64,000 bases of DNA from Antedon mediterranea (taxonomy: Eukaryota; Echinodermata; Crinoidea; Comatulida; Antedonidae), in NCBI RefSeq assembly GCF_964355755.1, contig NC_092672.1, positions 38,062,501-38,126,500 of the forward strand, given 5' to 3'. Position 1 is the first letter of the stretch. Each line of letters starts with the position of its first letter. Below the pieces are notes generated by a model, which ran no database searches, had not been told where the DNA came from, and was given only the letters and a program-made list of their open reading frames with translations. Shown piece by piece: positions 27,601 to 42,600 of this stretch. A program made the translations under genes and the position numbers.

Positions 27601-30600
27601 TTCGTAACTCTTTGATTGAAAAAAAAAACGTTCGGCGTGTTTCCAAAATGTATAATTGATAACATGTTTTAATCTTGTTATGGCATTTTAGCTTTTATGA
27701 AACATCTTATTGTTAGTAAATTTTAAAGTCAATAATTATAAAATCATTTGAACATATTTTAACATAATTTGTGCAATAAAATAAATTATTGTATACTAAT
27801 TAAAAGACGTTTACTATATAATTTCAATATAAAATTTAATGACAGAAAGAGAGATCGACGTTTCGGTACCATCATAGAACCATTTTCACTTGATCTTGAA
27901 AATGGTTCTATGATGGTACCGAAACGTCGATCTCTCTTTTCGTCATTACATTTTATATTGATATTGTATACTAATTGACAATATTGTAGTATATATTAAG
28001 AAATAACAATTTAAACAAATTAAATCCTAGGACTTGGAAGATGTACAGTATGGGGAGATCCACATTACTACACATTTGATGGTAGACGCTACGATTACCA
28101 AGGCGATTGTGATTACACCCTGACAACACCATGTCCAGACGTCGATGGCGTTGATGACTTCTCAGTCGTTAGCAGAAACTACAAGCGATCACCTTCTGCC
28201 TCCGTAGCGTACGTCAACGAAGTTGTTGTGACGATCGGAAGTGACGTAAGTATAGTGAAATACAAGTTACATGTAAACTCAAGTGCGCATACGTAAGTGT
28301 GAAACTTTTGAACGATAATGGATGGATGAATCTTGAAAGTATATTTAACGGTATGAAACGAATCGATTCATATATGGATTACTTTTTAATAAGGGCTTAA
28401 TATAACAAGTTATCCAAATCTTTCACATCAAGGAAAATCTTCTTTAGCCCTAGATACTCAATGTTTTGGTTCGCACTACTTTGTTTTATAATTTTCTAAC
28501 GTTCGGTTTTTTCCAGGTATTTATTTTAGCAAACGCTGGAGTTGTCACTTACAATGATATTGCCATTACTCTACCCTATGAGAGTTCTAGTGTATTCGTC
28601 ATCAACTCCGGTATTTACACAGTAAGTGATGTTTTTATTTTAAATGTTTATTGTAAGTACGGGGCGCTGTTCTGGATATTACTAATTGTATTATGTTGAC
28701 ACAATTAGTAATATCTCGAACGGCGCCTTGTAGTTAAGGGAGTATCGTATATGAACATTAAACGAACAAGTTTGACAATTCGAAATAATAGTTTGATTGT
28801 GTTGTTTAATATAGTAGAACCCAGTAAAGGGAGACATTGAGGAAACAATGGTCCTCTTATTCAGTATGGTAAATAGATTGGTCGTTGGTCGTAGTATGTA
28901 CCCCCTCCCCACACCAGAAGTATCTCACAGTTGTTGTTATACAGTATTTAGTAATATGTATTCAAGATAATTGTAATACGATAATTTAAATTCGTTAGAT
29001 TTTGATGACGAACTTCAACCTAGTGTTGCGTTGGGATGGTTTTCAATCCGTTGAGGTATTGTTAGATGATAGACTGACTGGTACAGTATGCGGTCTCTGT
29101 GGGAACTTTGATGACAACCCGGATAACGACTACAGAATGCCGAATGGAGAACTGGTAAGTAATAATGTTACATTTATTGTAATTGCATAATTTGGATGGA
29201 ATCTTATTGTATTTGCTGTTGTTTATTAAAATCGTAGGTAGATCTTTACATGCGTACTACTCAACTTTTTTTTAACTACTAATATTAAAGTATCACACAC
29301 TGGATACACAATACTTTTATGAGTGTAATCGTGGTAGAGACAGTAGGTAGATTTGAGAATTTGTTGTAATACCACCCATCTTCAAGTAAAGTAGCCTATA
29401 AAAATAATGGCAAACATATGGTACGTTTAGCTTTCGTAAATTTAAGCGTGGTTCTCCTTCCCACTTAGCGACGGGATGCAAGGACGAATAATCGTTTGTG
29501 ATTGGGTTAAATCATTTCCGTTGCGCTTCACGTCACCGCGTTGCACCCCAAAGCTTTATTATTACTTGACAGTGAACATTTTTATTTCAAAAGTTTGATT
29601 AGCAATAACTGATAATCGATCCGTTTTGTACAGCGTTATTTTTCTATACTATTTTATGTATAACATTAACAAATATGGCCATTCATGCAGCATTCCTTGC
29701 GTTAAGATACGTCACGTTTTAATTGTAGACTCCGTATACCAATGTGTTTGCCGAGAGCTGGATAGTAACAAATGACGGAACATGTCCAACTGGTGTCTTA
29801 GATCTTGATCCATGTGCTACTGCTTCAAATAGAAATACCGCTGAAGCCAAGTGTAGTATTCTAACAAGCGATACTGGTAAGTTTAGTCATAATACTTATC
29901 TTTTGTAAAAAGAAAAACCTTTTTTTATTTTAATAAAGCAGTATTATTAAGATAGACGAAGAGGGAGGGAAAAGAGGTTGAAATTTCGAAATATCAAAAT
30001 CAAATGTAGTAATTGTAATTGTATAACGCTGTTAAGCTGCATGTCCTTGATGTAAAATTTCCCATTAGTTAACACAGAGATAACATTAATAAATACAATT
30101 TTACACTGTTAAATCACAGGTGCGTTTGCAACTTGTAATGCTGTGTTGGATCCTGAGTTTTACTACGAGTCATGTACCTACGATATTTGCGCCACAATGG
30201 ACGACTCTCTACTTTGTTCGATGCTGGCTGTTTACGCACAAGAATGTAAAGATGCAGGATTGGAGCTTGGTGATTGGCGGCAAGAATCTTCATGTGGTAC
30301 GTTTTTTTTTTCATTTTAAAGTTTTTACATATATTTTGCTTTTAGTAAAAGTCAGACTAGTTTTTGTTTATTTTCCTGCCTTTATTCATCAACTTTTGGT
30401 TGTAAGTTTGCAATTGGTTTTGTAAATAGGGGTATACATTGTATTAATGTTTTAGTTTAGAAACATTGAATGAATAAAGGAGGTGCTAAACCAGAAAAGA
30501 TATTGTTGGTAGTCGGCTAAGTATGTACTATTGGGTAAAGCTCTGTCTACACTATCAAAATATGGTGGTGATATGACATCATCATGACTACATATGGGCA

Positions 30601-33600
30601 CATCATTTTTTCGTTGCATACAGTTTGATAGTGTAAACTTAACATAATCATCTGGTACAATGATCTCAATCTTGCTCAGCAAGTTTCAAGCGATACCAAA
30701 TAAGAATTCCACAAAACCAGGCCTACACAATTTGTGGAATGTTTCCAATTGAATAATAGATTAGGACAATTTTTTTCTCGTTCACAGAATTTGATTGCTC
30801 AGCAGGAAAAGTTCACAATCCATGCGGCAATCCCTGTCCATTGACATGTGCTACGCGTAACAAGGCAGAAAGAGAATGTCCATTTACTTGTATTGACACC
30901 TGTGATTGTCCAGCCGGTACCGTATTGGATGGCGACGAATGTGTAGATGAGTCTCAATGCGGCTGCCTCATGGAGGGTATTGGTATCTACTATAAGGTAT
31001 ACACTTACAACTTCATTCCCAAAGATGTGTAATAAGACTTTATGTAGAGCATCTTCTGTATATGTTTGTCCTGTAAACAGGATTACCACCTTTAAGCAGG
31101 ATAGTGAATGAATTCACTTATGGTTATCTTGGCAATTTGCTTAAATATATAAACAAATCAAAAGTTTGTTTCCAAATATTGTGTTATTTTTTATGAACAT
31201 ATTATCAGTGAAAGCGAGCACATATCTCAACAAATAATGAACAACAAACATTTGACAGACAAACTCGAAAGCTCAGCTCCCTATTGTCAAGTAATAAAGA
31301 AATCTGTAAATTTGTAGAAGAACATTACTAATTGTAATATTATTACTAAAAATAATAATAATAAATTATTGTCTTTACTACTAGCAAGGAGAAACGTACG
31401 TAACAGAAGACTGTAGCATGAGATGTACGTGTGGTGGTAACGGTGTTAATACGTGTGAAGAGTACATGTGCGGGAATTATGCATCTTGTCGAATACAAAA
31501 TGGTGTTAGAGATTGCTACTGTAACAATGGCTTTAGTGGCGATGGAACCGTTTGTACCAAAGGTATGTACTCTGTATTTTAAGTTAAATTTACTGAAAAG
31601 TTAATAAAAAAATTCCTATTATATTATATATTATTAGCAACAATGCTTGGTTTATTAAAGTTTCATCAGATTTCATTTTGAAGTAAATCTTTACTTCAAT
31701 TTATATGATATTTGACATTTTGCTTGTCTCACAAAAAAGACGAACAGATTAATGTATGTATTAAAACATATTTTTTTAAATTATTTATCAGCATCTGGGC
31801 TATGTACTGTATGGGGCGATCCTCACTACATAACATTCGATGGACAGAAATACGATTTCCAGGGAGAGTGTGAATACACGTTAGTGAAGGATTGCATTGA
31901 CGTCATCAACAAACCATCATTTGAAGTAACCGGCGTTAATGCCAAACGTGTACCGTCAGCTAGTGTTGCGTTTTTACAACGAGTGATATTTTATTACATG
32001 AATCATATATACACACTTAAGAAGAATAGAGTTGTACTGCTGGATGACGTCTTACTGGTAACACCTTATGACCTAGATGGCGTTAGTATTGTAGATAATG
32101 GAGTCAACCTGGTATGTATGAAAACTTTTTTAACTTCTCGGCACTGTTAGGTTTATTTAGCCACTATCATAGATACATTCATTCATTCATTCAGGCTTAT
32201 CGCCTGACTTTATTTACTTTAGGCCTCTGGCCATGTGCGTCATATGTGAATGTTGTAACATAATTAATGTTAAGGTTATGTTGAATACAGCATCACACGA
32301 GAATTTGTTCATGGTGTGACAATGTATCACGGGATTCATGATACTTTATAAATTGAATTGAAATAAAATAAAGATTAAAATTAAACAAAGGCCTAGACAA
32401 TATTGCAGAGGTACGTCACAATACCTGTTTTCTTATGTAAATGTGTATTCTATTGCCTTTTGTCGCCCAGGTTTTATGGACTGATTTCGGGCTTTCAATT
32501 CGCTGGAATGGAGAGAACCGTGTCGAAATACGTGTTTCTTTCGAGTTTGGCAATAACACATGTGGGTTGTGTGGTGACTTTGATGGAACACGTACAGATC
32601 TACAGATAAGATCCGATGGGGTTCAAGTAAGTACTTACTTACTTAAGTATGTATTTTTAGGCTATAGTGAATAAATAAACATAGGTTTTTATAGATAGAT
32701 TGAATATTATTATTTTAATTTAGCAGTATTATTTAATGATCAAACATGCAGTATATAACTCTATCTATTAGCTAAGCTATATCTTTGAAAATGGAATTGA
32801 CAATTTGAAAGTATCTGTTGTTCTGTTGATTAAAAAAATATATATATTTACAGTCGAGAAGTACAGCAGATTTTGCTAACAGTTGGTTGTCAACTACCAA
32901 CGAAGATTGTGGAGCTCTAGATGTGGATCCATGTGACGAGTCCTCTGACACCTACCGCACCTCTGTTGACGAGTGCAACGTGCTGACGTCACCAGTCGGC
33001 GTGTTTGCGCCTTGCCATACTCTTGTTGATCCCACTGTTTATTTTGAAGGCTGCGTTTACGATCTCTGTGCCTCGCTCCCGGATGATACCACACTATGTG
33101 ATAGCTTAGAAACTTATGCACAGGCCTGTTCGTTCATGGGAATCCAGCTGGGAAACTGGAGAAATACTCTCGATAAATGCCGTAAGACACCATTTGTCTA
33201 GTTTGTAATGACTAAGATACTTCTTATTTACGAAGTTACTGATTTTATTTTTATTTTGTCCAATATGGATCTATCAAAACATAACATTACAGAATTAACA
33301 ACGTTAACATTACAATGAAAACTATAGAATCCATAAAACAATATTGAATATTGGAATTTTAGATAAACTGAATCTAAAATTGAAAATAAATTGGACATAA
33401 TATTGTTTAACTTTCAATGCATTTAATACCCCGTTTCTTTGTCTGATAATGCCTTTTAACAAACAATGAACTATTGACAAACAATGAACAATGAACTATT
33501 TTTAATTAAAGCATTCCAATGTGAAGATGATAAGATATACAATGCATGTGGAACAAGCTGTCCTGCCACTTGTCTCAACTTACCGACTGAATGTCCAGTG

Positions 33601-36600
33601 ATGTGTGAAGAAGTTTGCGAATGTCCAGAAAACACAGTTTTAGACAATGGCCAGTGTATATCCCCAAGTGAATGTGGATGTACGTCGTCGTCTGGTTTGT
33701 ACTATCAGGTACAGTATAAAAACGATTAAAAAAAATGCGGTGACTACTTTAAAACTCTCTTTTCCACTAGGCGAATTTATTCGCGCGAATCGAAAGAATT
33801 GACTAAAGCGTATTTGCATTTCATCTACTTTCTGCGTGCGAACAATATTTCAACCAATCAGAACTTAGGAATGTTCGATTCGCGCGAAAATATTCGGTAA
33901 TGGAAAACAGGCTTTAGGCGCTCATTAGTGATCTCACTATAGAGCTGTCGATTTCCGACAGTCACAGTTTCGGTACCAATTGTGGCACTCGCGTACACAT
34001 CTCTTTAAATTCACAGATTGGTCAACAATGGATCGACAATATTTGTAAACAGACTTGCACCTGTAATGGAGGTGTGGTAATTTGCAACGAATACAGCTGT
34101 GATTCAAATGCCGAATGTTCTGTAAGAAATGGTGTTCGTGGATGTTACTGTCAAGCTGGGTTTGAAGGAGATGGCCAGACGTGCACCAGAGGTAAAAATA
34201 TTTAAACATGAATACTACAATCGAAATTCTAGAGATTCTACAAAACCACCCATTTACTATTCTGTTTAAAATCAAAATTCCAGGTCCTGGTTATTGTACC
34301 GTTTGGGGAGATCCTCATTACATCACATTCGACAAGGCCAGGTATGACTTCCAAGGTGAATGTGAATACATAGTGGTAGACAAATGTGACAATAGAACAG
34401 ATATTGAGGATTTCACAATTAGTGGAATAAATAGGAAAAACCAACCGTCAGCAGGAGTGTCTTTGATGCGAGAAGTTACATTACATTACAAACAACACAA
34501 ATACAATCTTGGACAAGATGGTCAGATTGCCTATGATGGAGTTACAATAACACCTCCACTCTTAACATCAGACGGTGTTTACATCACCATCAGTGGACAG
34601 TACACTGTAAGTATATAAAGTAAACTGTAATAGCAATTTCTTAAAACATTTGCAGTATTCAAATACGCAATTATTTATTCAACGTTTTCTTTAAATATGT
34701 AGATATTGTTGACAAACTTTTCGTTGGTTCTACGATGGGATAATAAACATACTCTAGAAACAGAACTGCCTTTTGACTACATGAACTCGGTGTGTGGCTT
34801 ATGCGGTGACTTTAATGGCGAAGCCAACAATGATATTTCTTTCAAGTCAGATGGTTCAAATGTAAGTTTTGTTAGGTTATTCAAAGTAGCATTACTTGTC
34901 TGGTGCAGATATAAATATTAGCGTATATTAGGTTTTGTTTATTGCGATTTTGAGTTTCATTACATTTTATTTCAGGCAAGAAGTGCTTCGGATTTTGGAA
35001 ACAGTTGGAAATTCGAATCACAAGAATGCGAAGATGTCGTCGACGTGGAGCCTTGTCAAGAAGGCACAGAAACACTAGAACAAGCCAGAGATTTGTGTTA
35101 CACTTTGATATCAGAAGATAGCGCTCTTTCTTCGTGTCACGACTTTGTTGATCCTGCAGATTATTATGACGGCTGTGTTTATGACTTGTGTGCAACACTG
35201 CCTAATGACGATCTTCTATGTGATGATATATCAGAATATGCCCAAGCTTGTCGACAACGTGGTGGAGAACCCGGTGATTGGAGAACAGCAACATCAACAT
35301 GCCGTACGTAATGAACTAATCTATTAATTTAGCATTTGATGTACCTGTTAACACCAAGATACGTTACCGGTATTATATTCTTTTTTTTACAGCAATTACG
35401 TGTGATGGCAATAAAGTATATAATCATTGTGCAACTTCTTGTCCTGCAACGTGTGCGTCAATGGAGGGAATGGTAGATTGCCCAAATACATGTGTTGAAG
35501 CCTGTGAATGTCCAAGTGGCACCGTGCTTGATGGTAACACGTGTGTTCAGCCGTATCAATGCGGTTGTATTTTGGATGGAGTTTATTATAAGGTACATAT
35601 ATTTGTTTAGACTATTATTAAAGAGAGGGGGAAAGATCACTAAACACATTTCAAACAATTATTAGATACTTAAACTAGATTAGTTACGTATCTGTCTATT
35701 TCCACAGTCTGGTCAACAATGGATCGACAGTACTTGTAAACAGACTTGCACCTGTAATGGAGGTGTGGTAATTTGCAACGAATACAGCTGTGATTCAAAT
35801 GCCGAATGTTCTGTAAGAAATGGTGTTCGTGGATGTTACTGTCAAGCTGGGTTTGAAGGAGATGGCCAGACGTGCACCAGAGGTAAAAATATTTAAACAT
35901 GAATACTACAATCGAAATTCTAGAGATTCTACAAAACCACCCATTTACTATTCTGTTTAAAATCAAAATTCCAGGTCCTGGTTATTGTACCGTTTGGGGA
36001 GATCCTCATTACATCACATTCGACAAGGCCAGGTATGACTTCCAAGGTGAATGTGAATACACAGTGGTAGACAAATGTGACAATAGAACAGATATTGAGG
36101 ATTTCACAATTAGTGGAATAAATAGGAAAAACCAACCGTCAGCAGGAGTGTCTTTGATGCGAGAAGTTACATTACATTACAAACAACACAAATACAATCT
36201 TGGACAAGATGGTCAGATTGCCTATGATGGAGTTACAATAACACCTCCACTCTTAACATCAGACGGTGTTTACATCACCATCAGTGGACAGTACACTGTA
36301 AGTATATAAAGTAAACTGTAATAGCAATTTCTTAAAACATTTGCAGTATTCAAATACGCAATTATTTATTCAACGTTTTCTTTAAATATGTAGATATTGT
36401 TGACAAACTTTTCGTTGGTTCTACGATGGGATAATAAACATACTCTAGAAACAGAACTGCCTTTTGACTACATGAACTCGGTGTGTGGCTTATGCGGTGA
36501 CTTTAATGGCGAAGCCAACAATGATATTTCTTTCAAGTCAGATGGTTCAAATGTAAGTTTTGTTAGGTTATTCAAAGTAGCATTACTTGTCTGGTGCAGA

Positions 36601-39600
36601 TATAAATATTAGCGTATATTAGGTTTTGTTTATTGCGATTTTGAGTTTCATTACATTTTATTTCAGGCAAGAAGTGCTTCGGATTTTGGAAACAGTTGGA
36701 AATTCGAATCACAAGAATGCGAAGATGTCGTCGACGTGGAGCCTTGTCAAGAAGGCACAGAAACACTAGAACAAGCCAGAGATTTGTGTTACACTTTGAT
36801 ATCAGAAGATAGCGCTCTTTCTTCGTGTCACGACTTTGTTGATCCTGCAGATTATTATGACGGCTGTGTTTATGACTTGTGTGCAACACTGCCTAATGAC
36901 GATCTTCTATGTGATGATATATCAGAATATGCCCAAGCTTGTCGACAACGTGGTGGAGAACCCGGTGATTGGAGAACAGCAACATCAACATGCCGTACGT
37001 AATGAACTAATCTATTAATTTAGCATTTGATGTACCTGTTAACACCAAGATACGTTACCGGTATTATATTCTTTTTTTTACAGCAATTACGTGTGATGGC
37101 AATAAAGTATATAATCATTGTGCAACTTCTTGTCCTGCAACGTGTGCGTCAATGGAGGGAATGGTAGATTGCCCAAATACATGTGTTGAAGCCTGTGAAT
37201 GTCCAAGTGGCACCGTGCTTGATGGTAACACGTGTGTTCAGCCGTATCAATGCGGTTGTATTTTGGATGGAGTTTATTATAAGGTACATATATTTGTTTA
37301 GACTATTATTAAAGAGAGGGGGAAAGATCACTAAACACATTTCAAACAATTATTAGATACTTAAACTAGATTAGTTACGTATCTGTCTATTTCCACAGTC
37401 TGGTCAACAATGGATCGACAATACTTGTAAACAGACTTGCACCTGTAATGGAGGTGTGGTAATTTGCAACGAATACAGCTGTGATTCAAATGCCGAATGT
37501 TCTGTAAGAAATGGTGTTCGTGGATGTTACTGTCAAGCTGGGTTTGAAGGAGATGGCCAGACGTGCACCAGAGGTAAAAATATTTAAACATGAATACTAC
37601 AATCGAAATTCTAGAGATTCTACAAAACCACCCATTTACTATTCTGTTTAAAATCAAAATTCCAGGTCCTGGTTATTGTACCGTTTGGGGAGATCCTCAT
37701 TACATCACATTCGACAAGGCCAGGTATGACTTCCAAGGTGAATGTGAATACACAGTGGTAGACAAATGTGACAATAGAACAGATATTGAGGATTTCACAA
37801 TTAGTGGAATAAATAGGAAAAACCAACCGTCAGCAGGAGTGTCTTTGATGCGAGAAGTTACATTACATTACAAACAACACAAATACAATCTTGGACAAGA
37901 TGGTCAGATTGCCTATGATGGAGTTACAATAACACCTCCACTCTTAACATCAGACGGTGTTTACATCACCATCAGTGGACAGTACACTGTAAGTATATAA
38001 AGTAAACTGTAATAGCAATTTCTTAAAACATTTGCAGTATTCAAATACGCAATTATTTATTCAACGTTTTCTTTAAATATGTAGATATTGTTGACAAACT
38101 TTTCGTTGGTTCTACGATGGGATAATAAACATACTCTAGAAACAGAACTGCCTTTTGACTACATGAACTCGGTGTGTGGCTTATGCGGTGACTTTAATGG
38201 CGAAGCCAACAATGATATTTCTTTCAAGTCAGATGGTTCAAATGTAAGTTTTGTTAGGTTATTCAAAGTAGCATTACTTGTCTGGTGCAGATATAAATAT
38301 TAGCGTATATTAGGTTTTGTTTATTGCGATTTTGAGTTTCATTACATTTTATTTCAGGCAAGAAGTGCTTCGGATTTTGGAAACAGTTGGAAATTCGAAT
38401 CACAAGAATGCGAAGATGTCGTCGACGTGGAGCCTTGTCAAGAAGGCACAGAAACACTAGAACAAGCCAGAGATTTGTGTTACACTTTGATATCAGAAGA
38501 TAGCGCTCTTTCTTCGTGTCACGACTTTGTTGATCCTGCAGATTATTATGACGGCTGTGTTTATGACTTGTGTGCAACACTGCCTAATGACGATCTTCTA
38601 TGTGATGATATATCAGAATATGCCCAAGCTTGTCGACAACGTGGTGGAGAACCCGGTGATTGGAGAACAGCAACATCAACATGCCGTACGTAATGAACTA
38701 ATCTATTAATTTAGCATTTGATGTACCTGTTAACACCAAGATACGTTACCGGTATTATATTCTTTTTTTTACAGCAATTACGTGTGATGGCAATAAAGTA
38801 TATAATCATTGTGCAACTTCTTGTCCTGCAACGTGTGCGTCAATGGAGGGAATGGTAGATTGCCCAAATACATGTGTTGAAGCCTGTGAATGTCCAAGTG
38901 GCACCGTACTTGATGGTAACACGTGTGTTCAGCCGTATCAATGCGGTTGTATTTTGGATGGAGTTTATTATAAGGTACATATATTTGTTTAGACTATTAT
39001 TAAAGAAAGGGGGAAAGATCACTAAACACATTTCAAACAATTATTAGATACTTAAACTAGATTAGTTACGTATCTGTCTATTTCCACAGTCTGGTCAACA
39101 ATGGATCGACAGTACTTGTAAACAGACTTGCACCTGTAATGGAGGTGTGGTAACTTGCAACGAATACAGCTGTGATTCAAATGCCGAATGTTCTGTAAGA
39201 AATGGTGTTCGTGGATGTTACTGTCAAGCTGGTTTTGAAGGAGATGGCCAGACGTGCACCAGAGGTAACAATATTTAAACATGAATACTACAATCGAAAT
39301 TCTAGAGATTCTACAAAAACACCAACTTACTATTTTGTTTAAAATTCTAGGTCCTGGTTATTGTACCGTTTGGGGAGATCCTCATTACATCACATTCGAC
39401 AAGGCCAGGTATGACTTCCAAGGTGAATGTGAATACACAGTGGTAGACAAATGTGACAATAGAACAGATATTGAGGATTTCACAATTAGTGGAATAAATA
39501 GGAAAAACCAACCGTCAGCAGGAGTGTCTTTGATGCGAGAAGTTACATTACATTACAAACAACACAAATACAATCTTGGACAAGATGGTCAGATTGCCTA

Positions 39601-42600
39601 TGATGGAGTTACAATAACACCTCCACTCTTAACATCAGACGGTGTTTACATCACCATCAGTGGACAGTACACTGTAAGTATATAAAGTAAACTGTAATAA
39701 CAATTTCTTAAAACATTTGCAGTATTCAAATACGCAATGATTTATTCAACGTTTTTCTTTAAATATGTAGATATTGTTGACAAACTTTTCGTTGGTTCTA
39801 CGATGGGATAATAAACATACTCTAGAAACAGAACTGCCTTTTGAATACATGAACTCGGTGTGTGGCTTATGCGGTGACTTTAATGGCGAAGCCTCCAATG
39901 ATATTTCTTTGAAATCAGATGGTTCAAATGTAAGTTTTGCTAGGTTATTCAAAGTAGCATTACTTGTCTGGTGCAGATATAAATATTAGGGTATATTAGG
40001 TTTTATTTATTGCGATTTTGAGATTCATTATATTTATTTCAGGCAAGAAGTGCTTCGGATTTTGGAAACAGTTGGAAATTCGAATCACAAGAATGCGAAG
40101 ATGTCGTCGACGTGAAGCCTTGTCAAGAAGGCACAGAAACACTAGAACAAGCCAGAGATTTGTGTTACACTTTGATATCAGAAGATAGCGCTCTTTCTTC
40201 GTGTCACGACTTTGCTGATCCTGCAGATTATTATGACGGCTGTGTTTATGACTTGTGTGCAACACTGCCTAATGACGATCTTCTATGTGATGATATATCA
40301 GAATATGCCCAAGCTTGTCGACAACGTGGTGGAGAACCCGGTGATTGGAGAACAGCAACATCAACATGCCGTACGTAATGAACTAATCTATTAATTTAGC
40401 ATTTGATGTACCTGTTAACACCAAGATACGTTACCAATATCATATTCTTTTTTTACAGCAATTACGTGTGATGGCAATAAAGTATATAATCATTGTGCAA
40501 CTTCTTGTCCTGCAACGTGTGCGTCAATGGAGGGAATGGTGGATTGCCCAAATACATGTGTTGAAGCCTGTGAATGTCCAAGTGGCACCGTGCTTGATGG
40601 TAACACGTGTGTTCAGCCGTCTCAATGCGGTTGTACTGTGGATGGAGTTTATTATAAGGTACATATATTTGTTTAGACTATTATTAAAGAGAGAGGGAAA
40701 GATTACTAAACACATTTCAAAAATTGTTAGATACTTCAACTAGATTAGTTACGTATCTGTCTATTTCCACAGTCTGGTCAACAATGGATCGACAATACTT
40801 GTAAACAGACTTGCACCTGTAATGGAGGTGTGGTAACTTGCAACGAATACAGCTGTGATTCAAATGCCGAATGTTCTGTAAGAAATGGTGTTCGTGGATG
40901 TTACTGTCAAGCTGGTTTTGAAGGAGATGGCCAGACGTGCACCAGAGGTAAACAGATTTAAACATGAATACTACAATCGAAATTCTAGAGATTCTACAAA
41001 ACCACCCATTTACTATTTTGTTTAAAATCAAAATTCCAGGTCCTGGTTATTGTACCGTTTGGGGAGATCCTCATTACATCACATTCGACAAGGCCAGGTA
41101 TGACTTCCAAGGTGAATGTGAATACACAGTGGTAGACAAATGTGACAATAGAACAGATATTGAGGATTTCACAATTAGTGGAATAAATAGGAAAAACCAA
41201 CCGTCAGCAGGAGTGTCTTTGATGCGAGAAGTTACATTACATTACAAACAACACAAATACAATCTTGGACAAGATGGTCAGATTGCCTATGATGGAGTTA
41301 CAATAACACCTCCACTCTTAACATCAGACGGTGTTTACATCACCATCAGTGGACAGTACACTGTAAGTATATAAAGTAAACTGTAATAAAAATTTCTTAA
41401 AACATTTGCAGTATTCAAATACGCAATGATTTATTCAACGTTTTTCTTTAAATATGTAGATATTGTTGACAAACTTTTCGTTGGTTCTACGATGGGATAA
41501 TAAACATACTCTAGAAACAGAACTGCCTTTTGAATACATGAACTCGGTGTGTGGCTTATGCGGTGACTTTAATGGCGAAGCCTCCAATGATATTTCTTTG
41601 AAATCAGATGGTTCAAATGTAAGTTTTGCTAGGTTATTCAAAGTAGCATTACTTGTTTGGTGCAGATATAAATATTAGGGTATATTAGGTTTTATTTATT
41701 GCGATTTTGAGTTTCATTATATTTATTTCAGGCAAGAAGTGCTTCGGGTTTTGGAAACAGTTGGAAATTCGAATCACAAGAATGCGAAGATGTCGTCGAC
41801 GTGGAGCCTTGTCAAGAAGGAACAGAAACACTAGAACAAGCCAGAGATTTGTGTTACACTTTGATATCAGAAGATAGTGCTCTTTCTTCGTGTCACGACT
41901 TTGCTGATCCTGCAGATTATTATGACGGCTGTGTTTATGACTTGTGTGCAACACTGCCTAATGACGATCTTCTATGTGATGATATATCAGAATATGCCCA
42001 AGCTTGTCGACATCGTGGTGGAGAACCCGGTGATTGGAGAACAGCAACATCAACATGCCGTACGTAATGAACTAATCTATTTATTTAGCATTTGATGTAC
42101 CTGTTAACACCAAGATACGTTACCGGTATTATATTCTTTTTTTACAGCAATTACGTGTGATGGCAATAAAGTATATAATCATTGTGCAACTTCTTGTCCT
42201 GCAACGTGTGCGTCAATGGAGGGAATGGTGGATTGCCCAAATACATGTGTTGAAGCCTGTGAATGTCCAAGTGGCACCGTGCTTGATGGTAACACGTGTG
42301 TTCAGCCGTCTCAATGCGGTTGTACTTTGGATGGAGTTTATTATAAGGTACATATATTTGTTTAGACTATTATTAAAGAGAGGGGGAAAGATCACTAAAC
42401 ACATTTCAAACAATTATTAGATACTTAAACTAGATTAGTTACGTATCTGTCTATTTCCACAGTCTGGTCAACAATGGATCGACAGTACTTGTAAACAGAC
42501 TTGCACCTGTAATGGAGGTGTGGTAACTTGCAACGACTACAGCTGTGATTCAAATGCCGAATGTTCTGTAAGAAATGGTGTTCGTGGATGTTACTGTCAA

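Larger units (their letters stand above)
8318..33511 (+). other. Long introns in which nothing was recognised
   Basis: These introns exceed 300 bases and show no feature that I can name: 8318-8766 (only a cgacgtttcgatc word), 8887-9196 (weak MITE A resemblance at 9059-9164), 9311-9615, 12079-12492 (C tract near 12217), 12613-13072, 14377-14724, 19518-19974, 20574-20922, 21083-21625, 23815-24187, 26143-26565, 30997-31384 and 33182-33511. The rest of 9730-10809 outside its MITE is also plain. Confidence 0.5.

Noticed and set aside
27824-27961. MicroRNA precursor
   Set aside because: The arms are too long and too perfect, and flanking direct repeats favour a foldback element or long hairpin.
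32894-33121. Minus-strand 75-codon open frame
   Set aside because: Antisense shadow of the D4 C8 exon.
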